DNA of 64,000 nucleotides, taken from the NCBI GenBank assembly GCA_965205045.1, contig OZ242032.1, positions 25,523 through 89,522 of the forward strand. Direction: 5' to 3'. The notes beneath the pieces were generated by a model, which was not told the origin of the DNA, searched no databases, and saw only the letters and a list, made by a program, of their open reading frames with translations. Position 1 is the stretch's first letter; every line of letters starts with the position of its first letter. The position numbers and the translations under genes are program-made. Source of the DNA: UBA6522 sp965205045 (lineage in GTDB: Bacteria; Pseudomonadota; Gammaproteobacteria; Steroidobacterales; Rariloculaceae). Below, one piece after another: positions 52,924 through 64,000 of this stretch.

Positions 52924-53544
52924 TCAACGCACCGTCCTGGTGATCCTGTAGGCCGTTGCCCTGCCGATGTCCAGTTGTTTCGCGGCCTGTCCCGCCGTGA
53001 GTCCAGCCTCGACGAGGGCTTGTGCAGCCGAAACAGTCTCTTGATCCAGTGCCGGACGACCGGGCCTTCTGCCGCGTTTTCTGGCCGCCGCAATTCCGTC
53101 CCGCGTACGTTCGGAGATGAGCCGCCGCTCGAAGTGGGCAATCGCCCCGAAGACATGGAACACCAACTCGCCGGCGGCCGACGTGGTGTCGATGCGTTCC
53201 TCGAGACTGACCAGGTTGATGTCGTGCGCCTTGAGATTCTCGACCGTTTCGAGCAGTTCCTTGAGGGAGCGCCCGAGGCGGTCGAGCCGCGTGACACACA
53301 GGCTGTCGCCGGCGCGGGCATGGTCAATGAGTTCGTTCAGCCCCGGACGCTCGAACTGTTTCCCGGAGATCACGTCGACAAACACACGGATGGCGCCGGC
53401 CTGGCGCAGCCGGTCTTCCTGGGCAGCGACGTCCTGGTCCGCGGTCGACACGCGGGCATAGCCGAGGATGTCTCCTTTACGGGCCGTCTTTTTAACGCTC
53501 GGTTCGGGGACACTCTTGAGAGTCTTCATAATTCTCCCGTTCAA
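52924..53544 (-). CDS. tnpR: Serine resolvase TnpR of Tn3-family transposon 2
   Basis: The protein has 206 residues. A starting ATG three codons from a second one (MKTLKSVPEPSVKKT) leaves the exact start open. The catalytic Ser is in LGYARVSTADQDVAAQEDR; VTRLDRLGRSLKELLETV and HFERRLISERTRDGI follow, and the C-terminal helix-turn-helix is LTAGQAAKQLDIGRATAYRI. It is divergent from tnpA and intact. It differs from the resolvase at 38172. Confidence 0.9.
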   Translation of the reverse strand: MNGRIMKTLKSVPEPSVKKTARKGDILGYARVSTADQDVAAQEDRLRQAGAIRVFVDVISGKQFERPGLNELIDHARAGDSLCVTRLDRLGRSLKELLETVENLKAHDINLVSLEERIDTTSAAGELVFHVFGAIAHFERRLISERTRDGIAAARKRGRRPGRPALDQETVSAAQALVEAGLTAGQAAKQLDIGRATAYRITRTVR

Positions 53545-53622
53545 GGCGTCAAATCTGTCTCTTTATTCGTCTCTATACTCTAGGCGGTCTCGAAATGCAA
53601 AACATCCTTTTGGAGACATGCC

Positions 53623-56576
53623 ATGGCACCCAGACGCCTTGTCCCGCCACCCGTCCGCGACACCTTGCTGGGCATTCCCTCTGACACGACCTCACTGGAG
53701 CGCAATTACGTCCTGGCCGATGAAGACCTGGAACTCATCGGCACGCGCCGACGCGCCGCCAACCGGCTCGGCCTGGCTGTCCATATCACTCTTCTGCGCC
53801 ATCCTGGTCAAGACTGGCTTGGTGATACGCACGTGCCCAGCCCTGTCCTGCTCTGGCTTGCCGAGCAGGTCGCCGTACCGGTATCGGCTCTGACCGGCTA
53901 CGGCATCAGGGACGCGACGCGTTCCAGCCACAGGCAATTGGCAATGCGCCACCTTGGACTCCAGCCGTTCGTGCCGCGCGACGACATGGCCGCTGCCATC
54001 CGACTCGCCGCCCGGGCGGCATTCGATACCGATGACGGACGCCTCATCCTGGAGCGGTTGGTCAGCGACCTGAAAGCCTTGCGCTACGTGCTGCCGAGCG
54101 CCGTCAGGTTGGAACGCATCGGCCTCGCCGGACGCGCCCGTGCCAGGCGTCTTTCGGCACAAGCCCTCAACGACGCCCTGGATGAAAGCCACAAGAGCGC
54201 CCTGAGCGATCTGCTCAGGCATGACCCCGCTCTCGGCCAGTCGCGGCTGACCTGGCTGCGCGGACTGCCGCATTCCACCAGCTCGGCGAGCCTCCGCGGA
54301 CTCCTGGACAGGCTGAAGTTCGTGCGAGACCTCGGGCTGCCGGCAGAGCTGGGCGACAATATTCACCCGGCTCGGCTGGCCAGGTTCGCCAGGGAAGGCG
54401 CCGTTGCCCCGATCAACCTGCTCAGTGATTTCGGCGAGCGCCGCCGTGTCGCCACTCTGGCTGCCCAAGTGTCGGAACTGGACACGGTGTTGACCGATGC
54501 CGCGATCGCCATGTTCGAGCGTCTGACAGGCCTTTTGTTCACTCGCTCCAAGAACCGGCAGGAACGCTCCTGGTCGGCCAGCAAGCCGCAGGTCGGCCGG
54601 TTGATCCGGCTCTTCGGCGGCACCCTTGACGCCATGGTGCGCGCCCGCCAGCACAAGCAGGACCCGTTCGCCGTCCTCGATGCAGAGATCGGCTGGGACC
54701 GCTTGCTCAGGTCTCGTGAAGAGATTGCTTCCTTTGGGGACCTGGCGACGGAAGACGCCTTGCCCTTGGCGGCAGGACGCTACACCCAGCTGCGGCGCTT
54801 TGCGCCGGCGTTCCTGGAAGCTTTTGACTTCAAGGTGACGGAGGCCGGGCAGGACCTGCAGGCAGCGCTGGAACTCCTGAAGGAACACAACCGCGCCGGC
54901 AAGCGCAACCTGCCCGACGTCGTGCCGATGCCCTTTGCCAGCCAGAACTGGAAGTCCATGGTCCTGGAAAACGGGCGGCCTAAGCGGCGCGTCTACGAGA
55001 CGGCAGTCGTCGCCACCCTGCGCGACCGGCTTCGCGCCGGCGACGTGTGGGTGGAAGGCAGCCGCGATTACCGCCGCTTCGACGCCTACCTGCCACCCTT
55101 GGACGAGGCGAGGCAGGTGCTTGCCGACAGCGGACTCGCGACCGATGGACCAACGTGGCTGGCAAGCCGCCGCGAGACGCTGCGCCAGCGCCTGCACGAG
55201 GTGAGGAAAAAGCTCGTCCACGGCCATCTCGAAGGCGTTCGCCTCGAACGCGGCCGCCTCAAGATCACACCGTACGATGCGGTCACGCCCCACGCCGCCA
55301 GACGCCTCGATTACGCCATCGACACCCTGATGCCGCGTATCCGCATCACCGACCTGCTGTGGGACGTGAGTGTGCAGACGGGCTTCCTTGACGCCTTCAC
55401 CGATCTGCGCTCCGGACGCCCGCATAGAAGTCCCGTTCGCTCCTCGCCACCATCCTCGCCGGGGCGACCAACCTCGGCCTGGAGCGCATGGCGCACGCCT
55501 CCGGAAGCATCAGCCACGCACAGCTCTCCTGGGCCAGCACTTGGTATCTGCGCCCCGAAACCTATGCCGATGCCCTGGCGCGTATCATCGATGCCCATCA
55601 CGCCCTGCCGTTTGCCAAGGTCTGGGGCGAAGCCGACAGGACCTCGTCGGACGGCCAGTTCTTTGCCTCGGGGCGAAAGTCAGGCGAGATCAACGCCAAG
55701 TACGGTCCGGACCCGGGCCTCAAGATCTATTCGTTCCTGTCCGGGCAGTACGGCTCGTTCCATGCCAACGTCATCGGCGCCACCGCCGGCGAGGCCCCTT
55801 TCGTCCTGGACGGGCTCGTGGGAAACGCCGCCCAGTTCAATCCGCTGGTGCACTACGTCGATACCGGCGGGGTCTCGGATCACATCTTCGCCCTGTTCCA
55901 CCTCCTGGGCCTCGTGTTCGCCCCGCGCTTACGAGACTTCCCGGATCGTCGCCTGGCCTGCTTCGGCAAGCCCGGCCAGTTCAAGGGCCTCGCTCCCATC
56001 ATGGGAAGACCGATCCATGAGGCGGTCATCCTCGATCACTGGGGCGACGTGATGAGACTGACGGCCGGGATCAAGACCAAGGCCGTCCAGCCTTCGGCCA
56101 TGCTCAGGAAGCTGGGCGCCTACCGGCAGCAGAACCGCCTGTACCTCGCCCTCGGCGAGATCGGCCGCATCGAGCGCACCCTGTTCATGCTGCAGTGGAT
56201 CGAACGCCCCGAGCTGCGCATGGCGGGCCAGGCGGGCCTCAGCAAGAGTGAGGCCCGCCATACCCTGGCCAAGGCCGTCTTCGCGCATTCGCAGGGACGC
56301 ATCCATGACCGCTCCCACGCCGCTCAGCAACGGCGAGTCATGGCCCTGAACCTCGTTATCGCCGCCATTGTCTACTGGAACACCTGCTACATGGACAAGG
56401 CCGTCCATTACCTGCGGCGCCAGGGTCGAGTACCCGATCCAAGCCTCCTCAAATACGTCTCGCCTCTGGGGTGGGACCACATCGGCCTGACCGGCGATTA
56501 CAACTGGCATTCAGCCACCGCAGAACGCATGAATGCTCGCCCGTTGAATCTCTACGCAACAAGAATCCCGGCGTAG
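53623..56576 (+). pseudogene. tnpA: Tn3-family transposase TnpA with a frameshift
   Basis: The first frame (from ATG 53623, GGAGAC upstream) encodes the N-terminal region (LERNYVLADEDLELIGTRRR) and continues through the first catalytic segment (WDVSVQTGFLDAFTDL). Near 55425-55435 the reading moves to another frame, which gives LATILAGATNLGLERMAHA, TSSDGQFFASGRKSGEINA and the C-terminus PLGWDHIGLTGDYNW, ending at 56576. Joined, the protein would be about 983 residues, the family norm. A one-base indel (or sequencing error) explains the break. Confidence 0.9.
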
Positions 56577-56744
56577 AAACCTCAAGAAGGCTCTTTCGGC
56601 GCAATCTGACCGGGGTTACCCGCTTAGAGTAAATCTGAGTACAAACCTTGCGATGAGGCCTAAAACAAGCAGTTTGAGGCCAGTTTTGCGGTGGTGCTAA
56701 TCGTCCCTGTACCGATCCCCGATGTGCGACGTTCCACAAAGCGC

Positions 56745-56967
56745 AAAGGGGGTCGTCTTAAAAACGCCTTTCCAGTCTTCTTTTTCGTAAAGAGATATGT
56801 TCGGGTTTGTCGGGATGATTTTGCACCAAAATCGGCATCGTGGGCGTGTAACGCAGCGAGTTACGAGAATGAAGTGTTATTCGTGGACCCGAAGGCAGGG
56901 TTTTGAAGGGGCTGAAAGAAGGCTTGGGCGCTTAGCGTGGTTTTTCGCCCTTTTCCGCAACCGACCC
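56745..56967 (-). mobile_element. Solo left end of Tn3-family transposon 1, inverted
   Basis: 56931-56967 is the exact reverse complement of the left repeat 37941-37977. The match extends without a break to about 56866 (37978-38042) and continues with differences through the region before tnpR. There is no gene inside. It is a deletion relic or the scar of one-ended transposition and could recombine with transposon 1. Confidence 0.85.
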
Positions 56968-57064
56968 GCTGTACGGCGAGATCAGGATCGACCCCAACAA
57001 ACTCTGGATCCGAAATCCTCAGCGTGCATTTTTACACCAATCGGGCTGGCACCCCACGCACGGT

Positions 57065-57084
57065 AAGTCGTTACGTAACGACTT
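57065..57084. promoter_or_regulatory. Perfect 20-bp palindrome containing GTTACGTAAC
   Basis: AAGTCGTTACGTAACGACTT is fully self-complementary. The core is shared with 48282-48291 and 62108-62117. It lies just past the end of the SWIM-domain gene, in a 130-base stretch (56968-57121) with no clear gene. Confidence 0.55.
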
Positions 57085-57121
57085 GTCAAGACACCCCCAA
57101 TGACTGGAGTTGCCCCTTCAA

Positions 57122-58261
57122 CTATGGAGCCCATTCGTGGAGGGCTTGCAAAGCCTCTCGCACCCGGTTTTGCGGGTTGAGGTTTCCGGATGTGAGTTCC
57201 CAGCGATAGACGGTCGACGCCGACACGCCCAGTTGCCGGGCAAACTCGGCAACCGAGAGATTGTGCTTGCGGCGCAGCCGGAGGATCCATGCGCCGGTGA
57301 CCCGCAAGCGGGACGGTTCAGACGTGGCAACCCTCGACGTGCCACGCGTTGACGCAATGGACGTGACAGACAATTTGGCGCGCCGGGAGGCACTTGCCGC
57401 CCTTTTCGCGGCTCGTGCCCCAGGCCTTTTCGTGGTGACCTTTTTTGGGCGAGTGCTGGTGGGTACGCTCAGTCGCTTCGGGGATGACTCGCTCTTCGGG
57501 CGGGTTGACGGTTTGGGTCTTGCAGCCTTCTTTTCCGGTACCTCTGGAACCGTGAAGGGGTCGTCCTCACTATCCAGGTCGATTCCAAAAATGTCGCTGA
57601 GCGCCTCATCAGCCAAGACATCGCTCGCGACCTCACGTCCGGGTAACGCGATCTCGGTTGCAATCAGCTCTGCGGCATCCACGTCACGCAGGACAAAGAG
57701 CAAGTCGGGTTGATGATCGAGCCGGTGCCCCACCCCATAGAGCGCCGCGGCAACGTGCTTGCACATCGTCGCCCAGTCCGGACAACTGCAATCCAGGTCG
57801 ATTTCGCGTGGCTTGGGAAAGAGACCGTGATCGCGTTCCGTCACCACGCCCATCACTTCACGGGAGAGTTTCCCCTGCAGCAATTCGAGCATCGAGCCGA
57901 TCTGACCCGCGCATGTCGCTTTGATCGACTGCCAGATGTCCGCCTTGAGCTGGGTGACGGCAATGGTCACGCGGTAGATTTCGGAGCCGCTGACAATGGC
58001 CTCGACGTGACCGGGCCGAATCTCCAGGTGGCAGACCGACCCGTTGCGCACGTAGCGCCGCCCGCGGGGCAAGCGGTTGGCAAAGTCGGAAAACGACTCC
58101 AGGTGATCACACCAGCCCTTGCCCCAGAAACTCCGTGCAATGGTGCGTCCTTCAATGTCGACAGGCTGGAGGTGCTTGCCTTGTTTCCTCAGCTTGGCCA
58201 TTTCCCGACGCGCCCGGGCGCGCTGCTCGGCAACCGGCACGTAAGGGGCCCAAAACGCCAT
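57122..58261 (-). CDS. SWIM zinc-finger protein with C-terminal XRE helix-turn-helix
   Basis: The protein has 379 residues. Residues 1-145 match the domain that precedes SWIM fingers in bacterial Snf2 partners (RTIARSFWGKGWCDHLES, ANRLPRGRRYVRNGSVC). The SWIM finger is CSCPDWATMCKHVAAALYGV (CxC...CxH, about 157-176). A long Lys/Arg/Ser-rich linker (240-315) leads to an XRE-type helix-turn-helix (LRLRRKHNLSVAEFARQLGV, SASTVYRWE). The stop is separated from the Snf2 gene upstream by about 11 bases, so they form a two-gene operon. The HTH fusion suggests DNA targeting or autoregulation; the partnership with Snf2 is known from other genomes but its function is not settled. Confidence 0.88.
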   Translation of the reverse strand: MAFWAPYVPVAEQRARARREMAKLRKQGKHLQPVDIEGRTIARSFWGKGWCDHLESFSDFANRLPRGRRYVRNGSVCHLEIRPGHVEAIVSGSEIYRVTIAVTQLKADIWQSIKATCAGQIGSMLELLQGKLSREVMGVVTERDHGLFPKPREIDLDCSCPDWATMCKHVAAALYGVGHRLDHQPDLLFVLRDVDAAELIATEIALPGREVASDVLADEALSDIFGIDLDSEDDPFTVPEVPEKKAARPKPSTRPKSESSPKRLSVPTSTRPKKVTTKRPGARAAKRAASASRRAKLSVTSIASTRGTSRVATSEPSRLRVTGAWILRLRRKHNLSVAEFARQLGVSASTVYRWELTSGNLNPQNRVREALQALHEWAP

Positions 58262-58272
58262 GACAAGGCTCC

Positions 58273-60963
<2,691 letters not shown>

Positions 60964-61062
60964 GGCCTTCTCGCCTGAAGGGGGTGGATTTGGTGGTTCA
61001 CGGTCTCACGCAAGGCTTTCCGATAGTAGATGACACGCTGGGGGTCGCCGACTCCCTCAAGC
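60964..61062. other. Spacer between the Snf2 gene and the MITE
   Basis: No gene seen. The stretch may hold the promoter of the Snf2-SWIM operon, reading left. Confidence 0.3.
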
Positions 61063-61064
61063 TA

Positions 61065-61164
61065 GAGCGGTTTGCGTTCGTGTGTCTGGCCTATTGCGGC
61101 ATCAGGTACTCGGGGCTGTTCTGCCCGATGCGAGTATCCCATACAGTCGCGCGAAAACCGCTCT
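61065..61164. mobile_element. 100-bp MITE, copy 2
   Basis: GAGCGGTTT and AAACCGCTC ends are perfect 9-bp inverted repeats flanked by TA (61063-61064 and 61165-61166). It aligns with copy 1 (52579-52677) in reverse orientation with scattered differences. Confidence 0.8.
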
Positions 61165-61185
61165 AAGGACTGTGCAGACCTCGGA

Positions 61186-61651
61186 ACTGATGCGCTCTTT
61201 CCTGGCAAGCGCCATCATGGAACTCGGACGCATCAACAAGACCATCTACCTGCTCAACTATATTGACGGTCCGGGCTATCATCGGCGTATCCTCATACAT
61301 ATCAACCGCAGCGAGCACCGCCATCGCATGGTCCGGGCCATCTGCTACGGCAGGCGCAGCGAAACAAGAAGGCCTTGCCGACAAGGCCAGGAAGACCAGC
61401 TGGGCGCCCCCGGTCTGGTCATCAACGCGGCCGTGCTCTGGAACACGATCTACATGGAAGCCGCCCTGAATCACCTCAGGGCCCAGGACACCGAAATCCA
61501 ACCAGCGGACCTAGCGCGACTGTCGCCCCTGATACACAAGCACATCCACGTCCTCGGACGCTATGCCTTCACACTCCCCGAACTCATTGCCAACGGCGCC
61601 TTGCGGCTACTCAATGATGAACCCGATGACGCTGAACCCGACGACCCTTAG
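61186..61651 (+). pseudogene. Tn3-family transposase, C-terminal fragment
   Basis: The frame carries LGRINKTIYLLNYIDGPGYH, GQEDQLGAPGLVINAAVLWN and LSPLIHKHIHVLGRYAFTLP, the usual last 150 residues of another Tn3 transposase subgroup. About 800 N-terminal residues are absent. The end TTAGCGCAACTTTCCGTTCC (61649-61668) may be part of its terminal repeat. The MITE copy 2 lies directly upstream. Confidence 0.7.
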
Positions 61652-61683
61652 CGCAACTTTCCGTTCCAATGATTGTCACGGCC

Positions 61684-61755
61684 CTAGTCCGCCTTGTTGA
61701 GATTGACTTTGACGCCATAGGCCAGGCGGTCGCCTTCCGTCACACGTTTCGCCAT
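61684..61755 (-). CDS. Possible 23-residue peptide
   Basis: ATG 61755 has AAGGGAG close upstream, and the frame reads MAKRVTEGDRLAYGVKVNLN to a stop at 61684. It follows the small gene at 61804 in the same direction. It is too short to assign; the ribosome binding site is the only support. Confidence 0.3.
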   Translation of the reverse strand: MAKRVTEGDRLAYGVKVNLNKAD

Positions 61756-61803
61756 GAGCTCCCTTTCAGCACGAACAACGAACCAGGCCACGCCTACCCC
61801 TGC

Positions 61804-62091
61804 TCAATCGCGCCCGAAGCCGCGCGGCGGCTCCAGGGTTTCCAGGTCGCCGAAGTCGTATTCGCAGATGGCCGCCAGGCGCTCGGCAACCGGCGACTCC
61901 TGGAGGCTGTCGGGCAGGCTGTCAAGCCACTCCTGGTACTCGGCCTGCAAGTCCACGAGGGCCTGGACGGCATCGCGCCAGCGTTGCGGCCGGCTGCGTC
62001 GGCCCTGCGGCCGGCGGTAGTGCACGCGCGGCTGCTGTTCCTTGCGGCGGTCCCGGTAGCGTTGTTGTCTCTCTGCGTTGCTGAGTCCCAT
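61804..62091 (-). CDS. Conserved hypothetical of a duplicated module (copy 2)
   Basis: The protein has 95 residues and is nearly identical to the copy at 47978-48265 (MGLSNAERQQRYRDRRKEQQ, then DLQAEYQEWLDSLPDSL). Conservation of both ends and of the start codon supports it as a real protein. It lies 32 bases after the membrane coiled-coil gene, with GTTACGTAAC between them, exactly as in copy 1. Confidence 0.7.
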   Translation of the reverse strand: MGLSNAERQQRYRDRRKEQQPRVHYRRPQGRRSRPQRWRDAVQALVDLQAEYQEWLDSLPDSLQESPVAERLAAICEYDFGDLETLEPPRGFGRD

Positions 62092-62107
62092 GTGCCTATT
62101 GTATCCC

Positions 62108-62117
62108 GTTACGTAAC
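62108..62117. promoter_or_regulatory. GTTACGTAAC palindrome, copy 3
   Basis: It is in the same place as the copy at 48282, between the membrane coiled-coil gene and the small conserved gene. Here the core extends to 14 perfect bases, CCGTTACGTAACGG. Confidence 0.45.
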
Positions 62118-62123
62118 GGTCTG

Positions 62124-62432
62124 TCAGGGAGTCTCTTTGTCTCGCTCAAGCAAGATCGTCTCAACCCGCGTCAGCCGTTCCCGCAACTCAGCGAGTATCC
62201 CGGAGTGGTTATCAACCTGCGCCTCGATGCGCGCTAAGCGATTATCCATGCGATCCATGCGTTCGTTGATGCCGCGCAGCTCAGCATATAATGGCGCAAC
62301 CGCAGACGATACGGCCCAGTTGATACCCGTTGCCAAAGCACCTATGACAACGGCAACGGCCGCCACAATCGCCAGCCAGTCCCTTGTCTTCGCCAGATTC
62401 AAACCGCCTTGCGTCTCAGCTTGTGTCGCCAT
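62124..62432 (-). CDS. Membrane-anchored coiled-coil protein (module copy 2)
   Basis: The protein has 102 residues. The first 45 residues and the last 18 match copy 1 (48298-48552), while the coil carries an insertion (INERMDRMDNRLARIEAQVD). One transmembrane helix is followed by an extended coiled coil. It lies 3 bases after the HU/IHF-like gene in the same direction. The module has thus been duplicated and then altered by coil-length change. Confidence 0.65.
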   Translation of the reverse strand: MATQAETQGGLNLAKTRDWLAIVAAVAVVIGALATGINWAVSSAVAPLYAELRGINERMDRMDNRLARIEAQVDNHSGILAELRERLTRVETILLERDKETP

Positions 62433-62435
62433 GTC

Positions 62436-62714
62436 TCAGCTTCCCTTAAGTTTCTCCCGGAGTTCCTTCCCGACCCTGAAAAAGGGCACCTTCTTGGAGG
62501 AAACCTGGATCGCAGCGCCGGTCCTGGGATTGCGCCCTTGTCGGGCATTACGGCTTCGGGATCGAAAACTGCCGAACCCTCGCAGCTCGACTTTGTCGCC
62601 CTCCCTCAAAGCCTCGGTAATGCACATGAGCACAATACCGACAATGGCCTCGGTCTGCCTCTTGGTAAGGTGGACTTTGTCGGCAACCCGTGCAGCGAGT
62701 TCTGTTTTTGTCAT
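62436..62714 (-). CDS. HU/IHF-family DNA-bending protein
   Basis: The protein has 92 residues from ATG 62714 (MTKTELAARVADKVHLTKR), with GGAG upstream; the frame is open further back through intron sequence. The HU/IHF fold is complete: AIVGIVLMCITEALREGDKV, ELRGFGSFRSRSRNARQGRN and PRTGAAIQVSSKKVPFFRVG, where the GFGSF and RNPRTG DNA-intercalating arm motifs are intact. It would assist recombination, replication or transposition by bending DNA. An accessory copy in this module may serve the element itself. Confidence 0.9.
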   Translation of the reverse strand: MTKTELAARVADKVHLTKRQTEAIVGIVLMCITEALREGDKVELRGFGSFRSRSRNARQGRNPRTGAAIQVSSKKVPFFRVGKELREKLKGS

Positions 62715-62751
62715 GTCTCCAGTCCCACCGGTTGCGAGGCAATTTCCCGTC

Positions 62752-62877
62752 ACCGGGTAAGGAGGTGACATCGCTGTCACCCCTCCCCTCAGAACTGTGC
62801 ATGAAAGTTTCCCTTCACACAACTCAAGCAAACCCGTCACAGATTGGTTGCCTCAGATGGCACGCCCGCTTATGGCC
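62752..62877 (-). mobile_element. Second group II intron 3' relic (domain V and VI)
   Basis: On the minus strand, 62825-62792 forms a 34-nt hairpin: GAGTTGTGTGAAGG, a GAAA loop, CTTTCATGCACAGTTC. The catalytic triad reads AGT rather than AGC. A GGGGAGGGG...CCTCC stem follows, and upstream GCGTGCCATCTGAGG is shared with the intron at 52.3 kb. No reverse transcriptase remains. Confidence 0.65.
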
Positions 62878-63289
62878 GGCGTCCTGCCCCGTACAGTAAC
62901 TGCATGATTTCGGCATACAAGCCCCGTCCTATCGTCTGGCTCCCCCATGTTGTCCGGTGTGTAGGCCCCACTTGCCGGTAGTACCACGTCCGCCTGCTGA
63001 CGCCCTCAGCTTCCCAGGGCGCCCGATCCAGTTCAAGCGGCGTACCCTTGCGCCGCACTTCGCCCGACCGCCTGCCCTTGGCCGCCTGGATGAAGCCGAA
63101 GTTCTGCTGCGCCTGGCCGCTCGTCAGGTTCTTGCGGCTGATCTTGCACACCGACTTCGCCATCCAGTAGCACTCCTGATCGTCCAGCGGCACGTCGAAC
63201 CGCTCCACGTTGCGCGCGACGATCCACGCATGCACGTCGCCCAGGTCCGTGCTCGCATCCCAATTCGACGGACGACCGAACCAGCGCAT
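62870..63289 (-). pseudogene. Plasmid replicase, C-terminal fragment (PriCT_1-like)
   Basis: The protein frame (139 residues) reads DVHAWIVARNVERFDVPLDD, MAKSVCKISRKNLTSGQAQQ, AKGRRSGEVRRKGTPLE and GVSRRTWYYRQ. This is the pattern of the primase C-terminal domain of theta-type plasmid replicases. It begins exactly at the Tn3 end sequence (63290), so the catalytic N-terminus was lost by transposon insertion or deletion. It is unrelated to the two Rep genes at 5.3 and 15.7 kb. Confidence 0.65.
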
Positions 63290-63374
63290 CGCCGCATTAA
63301 CGGCGAATACAGGTGGCCAAAAGAACGTTGACTTTGCCTCAGCGTGTCATTCCACACTTTTCCGCAACCGACCC
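63290..63374 (+). mobile_element. Right-end relic of a third Tn3-family element
   Basis: 63290-63331 encodes the transposase C-terminus RINGEYRWPKER, followed by a 37-bp repeat (63338-63374) ending TTTTCCGCAACCGACCC. It resembles the right end of transposon 1 (41.7 kb: LINGEYKWPRRR plus repeat) but has diverged. Nothing else of this element remains nearby. Confidence 0.8.
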
Positions 63375-63499
63375 GGCTTCGTGCAGGTCTACGGAAAACA
63401 CGGGAAGTTCAATCACCTCAGACCTCTTTCCTACCAAGCCATACGACACGAGATGCCCCCATCTCGCCCATTGCGGCGGAGCGAGGCTTTAACCCTGGA

Positions 63500-63556
63500 A
63501 GAGAAAAGACATGATATTTATCATGCTATAGACTATCATGAACATCATGGTTTTTT
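63500..63556 (+). promoter_or_regulatory. ATCATG-repeat operator-like region
   Basis: CATGATATTTATCATG is an imperfect palindrome, followed by TATCATGAACATCATGG. The ATCATG motif occurs three times just before the gene at 63575, as in autoregulated antitoxin-type operons. TATAGACTATCATG could contain a -10 element. Between 63375 and 63500 nothing is recognised. Confidence 0.45.
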
Positions 63557-63574
63557 TCACGTAAGGACAGATCC

Positions 63575-64000
63575 ATGCCTGGAACCTTGTCCCTGATCGA
63601 CCTGACACCCGACGACATTGCGAAGCTGCCTACTGGGCTGCGCAAGAGGATCGGCGCATACCGCGGCTCAACGGATGACATGTCCGGCGCTTGGTTCCTC
63701 GTTGGCGAAGCCACCGAGGGACTCGCGCAGCTCATCGAGCGCGCGGTTGAAATGCTCCCCGCGGTCGCAGCCAGACGCAACGCTCAGCTAACCGATGCTA
63801 ATATCGAGAAGATGCTCGAAGTCATTCTCTCGGACGCGCCACGCGCACGGGTCGAGACGGAGATCGACGTCGACAATGCCAGACTGCGAGCCGAGTATCT
63901 CCAGGAAACACCACTCCTGACAGCGGCCGAGGTGCGCGCCGCCTCGGGCCTCCAGCCGCGCAACAAGAGCGAGCCCGCCTCCCGCTGGAAACGAGAGGGC
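63575..64000 (+). CDS. Hypothetical DNA-binding/antitoxin-like protein, 3' end outside window
   Basis: The frame opens at ATG 63575 (AAGGACAG upstream) and is still open at the window end (142 codons seen). The N-terminus (LSLIDLTPDDIAKLPTGLRK) is followed by a helical middle (LAQLIERAVEMLPAVAARRN). A C-terminal segment LLTAAEVRAASGLQPRNKSE then SRWKREG resembles the helix-turn-helix region of antitoxin-like regulators. Its palindromic promoter supports autoregulation. A toxin gene may follow beyond the window. Family assignment is tentative. Confidence 0.55.
   Translation, partial: MPGTLSLIDLTPDDIAKLPTGLRKRIGAYRGSTDDMSGAWFLVGEATEGLAQLIERAVEMLPAVAARRNAQLTDANIEKMLEVILSDAPRARVETEIDVDNARLRAEYLQETPLLTAAEVRAASGLQPRNKSEPASRWKREG

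Larger units (their letters stand above)
52862..56660 (+). mobile_element. Tn3-family transposon 2 (divergent tnpR and defective tnpA)
   Basis: The 38-bp inverted repeats are 52862-52899 and 56623-56660. They begin GGCCTCATCGCAAGGTTTGT and differ at one base. The order is tnpR (minus) and tnpA (plus), diverging from a res-type interval (53545-53622). Flanks CTATG and TAAAA do not match, so no target duplication remains. The transposase is frameshifted, so the element cannot move on its own. Confidence 0.9.

Noticed and set aside
56797..57066. 89-codon plus-strand frame starting MFGFVGMILHQNRHRG
   Set aside because: It is translation of the inverted solo Tn3 end; the same residues appear antisense near 38.0 kb.

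Overview
The window is GC-rich proteobacterial DNA dominated by plasmid and mobile-element material. Gram-negative type lipoproteins, a C-terminal-Phe outer-membrane protein, a ComM homologue and Tn3-family transposons point to a Proteobacterium, probably a gammaproteobacterium. The exact lineage cannot be read from the sequence. No rRNA, tRNA or CRISPR array was found. Two replication regions and a fragment of a third replicase lie in one window, together with at least two complete and several decayed transposons. This looks like a composite plasmid or a heavily plastic genomic island.

Region by region. 1-4.1 kb: the end of a giant alanine-rich repeat lipoprotein on the minus strand, cut by the window edge. 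4.4-9.4 kb: two paralogous ribbon-helix-helix genes around a first replicon (22-bp iterons, DnaA-like box, large Rep-like gene), recombinase remnants and an SH3 lipoprotein. 9.6-15.1 kb: an IS200/IS605 element with a frameshifted tnpB, then an IS607 element with a divergent TnpB lodged in a TbpB-like lipoprotein gene. 15.4-17.6 kb: a classical plasmid core with six iterons, repA, a ribbon-helix-helix partition-type gene and parA. 17.8-25.9 kb: Uma2 endonuclease, TbpB-like lipoprotein, VapBC, a phosphoribosyltransferase-ParA fusion with a small partner, ComM and a degenerate TraI_2 protein. 26.9-31.7 kb: integrase, ribbon-helix-helix protein and two further tnpB genes, one in a complete IS607 element.

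32-38 kb: an outer-membrane protein, then a tight operon of two sulfotransferases, a GPP34-cytochrome P450 fusion and an MFS exporter cut off by a Tn3-family transposon (37.9-41.7 kb). This is the best candidate for an undescribed biosynthetic or modification system. 41.9-50.5 kb: a co-directional minus-strand block resembling an integrative element (DUF3631 ATPase, coiled-coil membrane proteins, tyrosine integrase, secreted helix-turn-helix protein, methyltransferase-HNH fusion). 50.6-56.7 kb: a LuxR remnant, a group II intron remnant in a duplicated gene, a MITE, and a second Tn3-family transposon with a frameshifted transposase. 57.1-61.0 kb: a SWIM/XRE protein beside a Snf2 helicase. 61.0-63.4 kb: a second MITE copy, a Tn3 transposase fragment, a partial duplicate of the 48-kb module with an HU/IHF-like gene, an intron remnant, a replicase fragment and another Tn3 end. 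63.6 kb to the end: the start of a gene behind an operator-like repeat.

The replication, partition, relaxase-like and integrase genes describe a mobile replicon. The sulfotransferase/P450 operon, the Snf2-SWIM pair, the methyltransferase-HNH protein and the phosphoribosyltransferase-ParA gene are cargo. Repeated relics (Tn3 ends, MITEs, intron tails, a CCTTCGAC...CTCAGG repeat) show that the region was assembled by many successive insertions and deletions.
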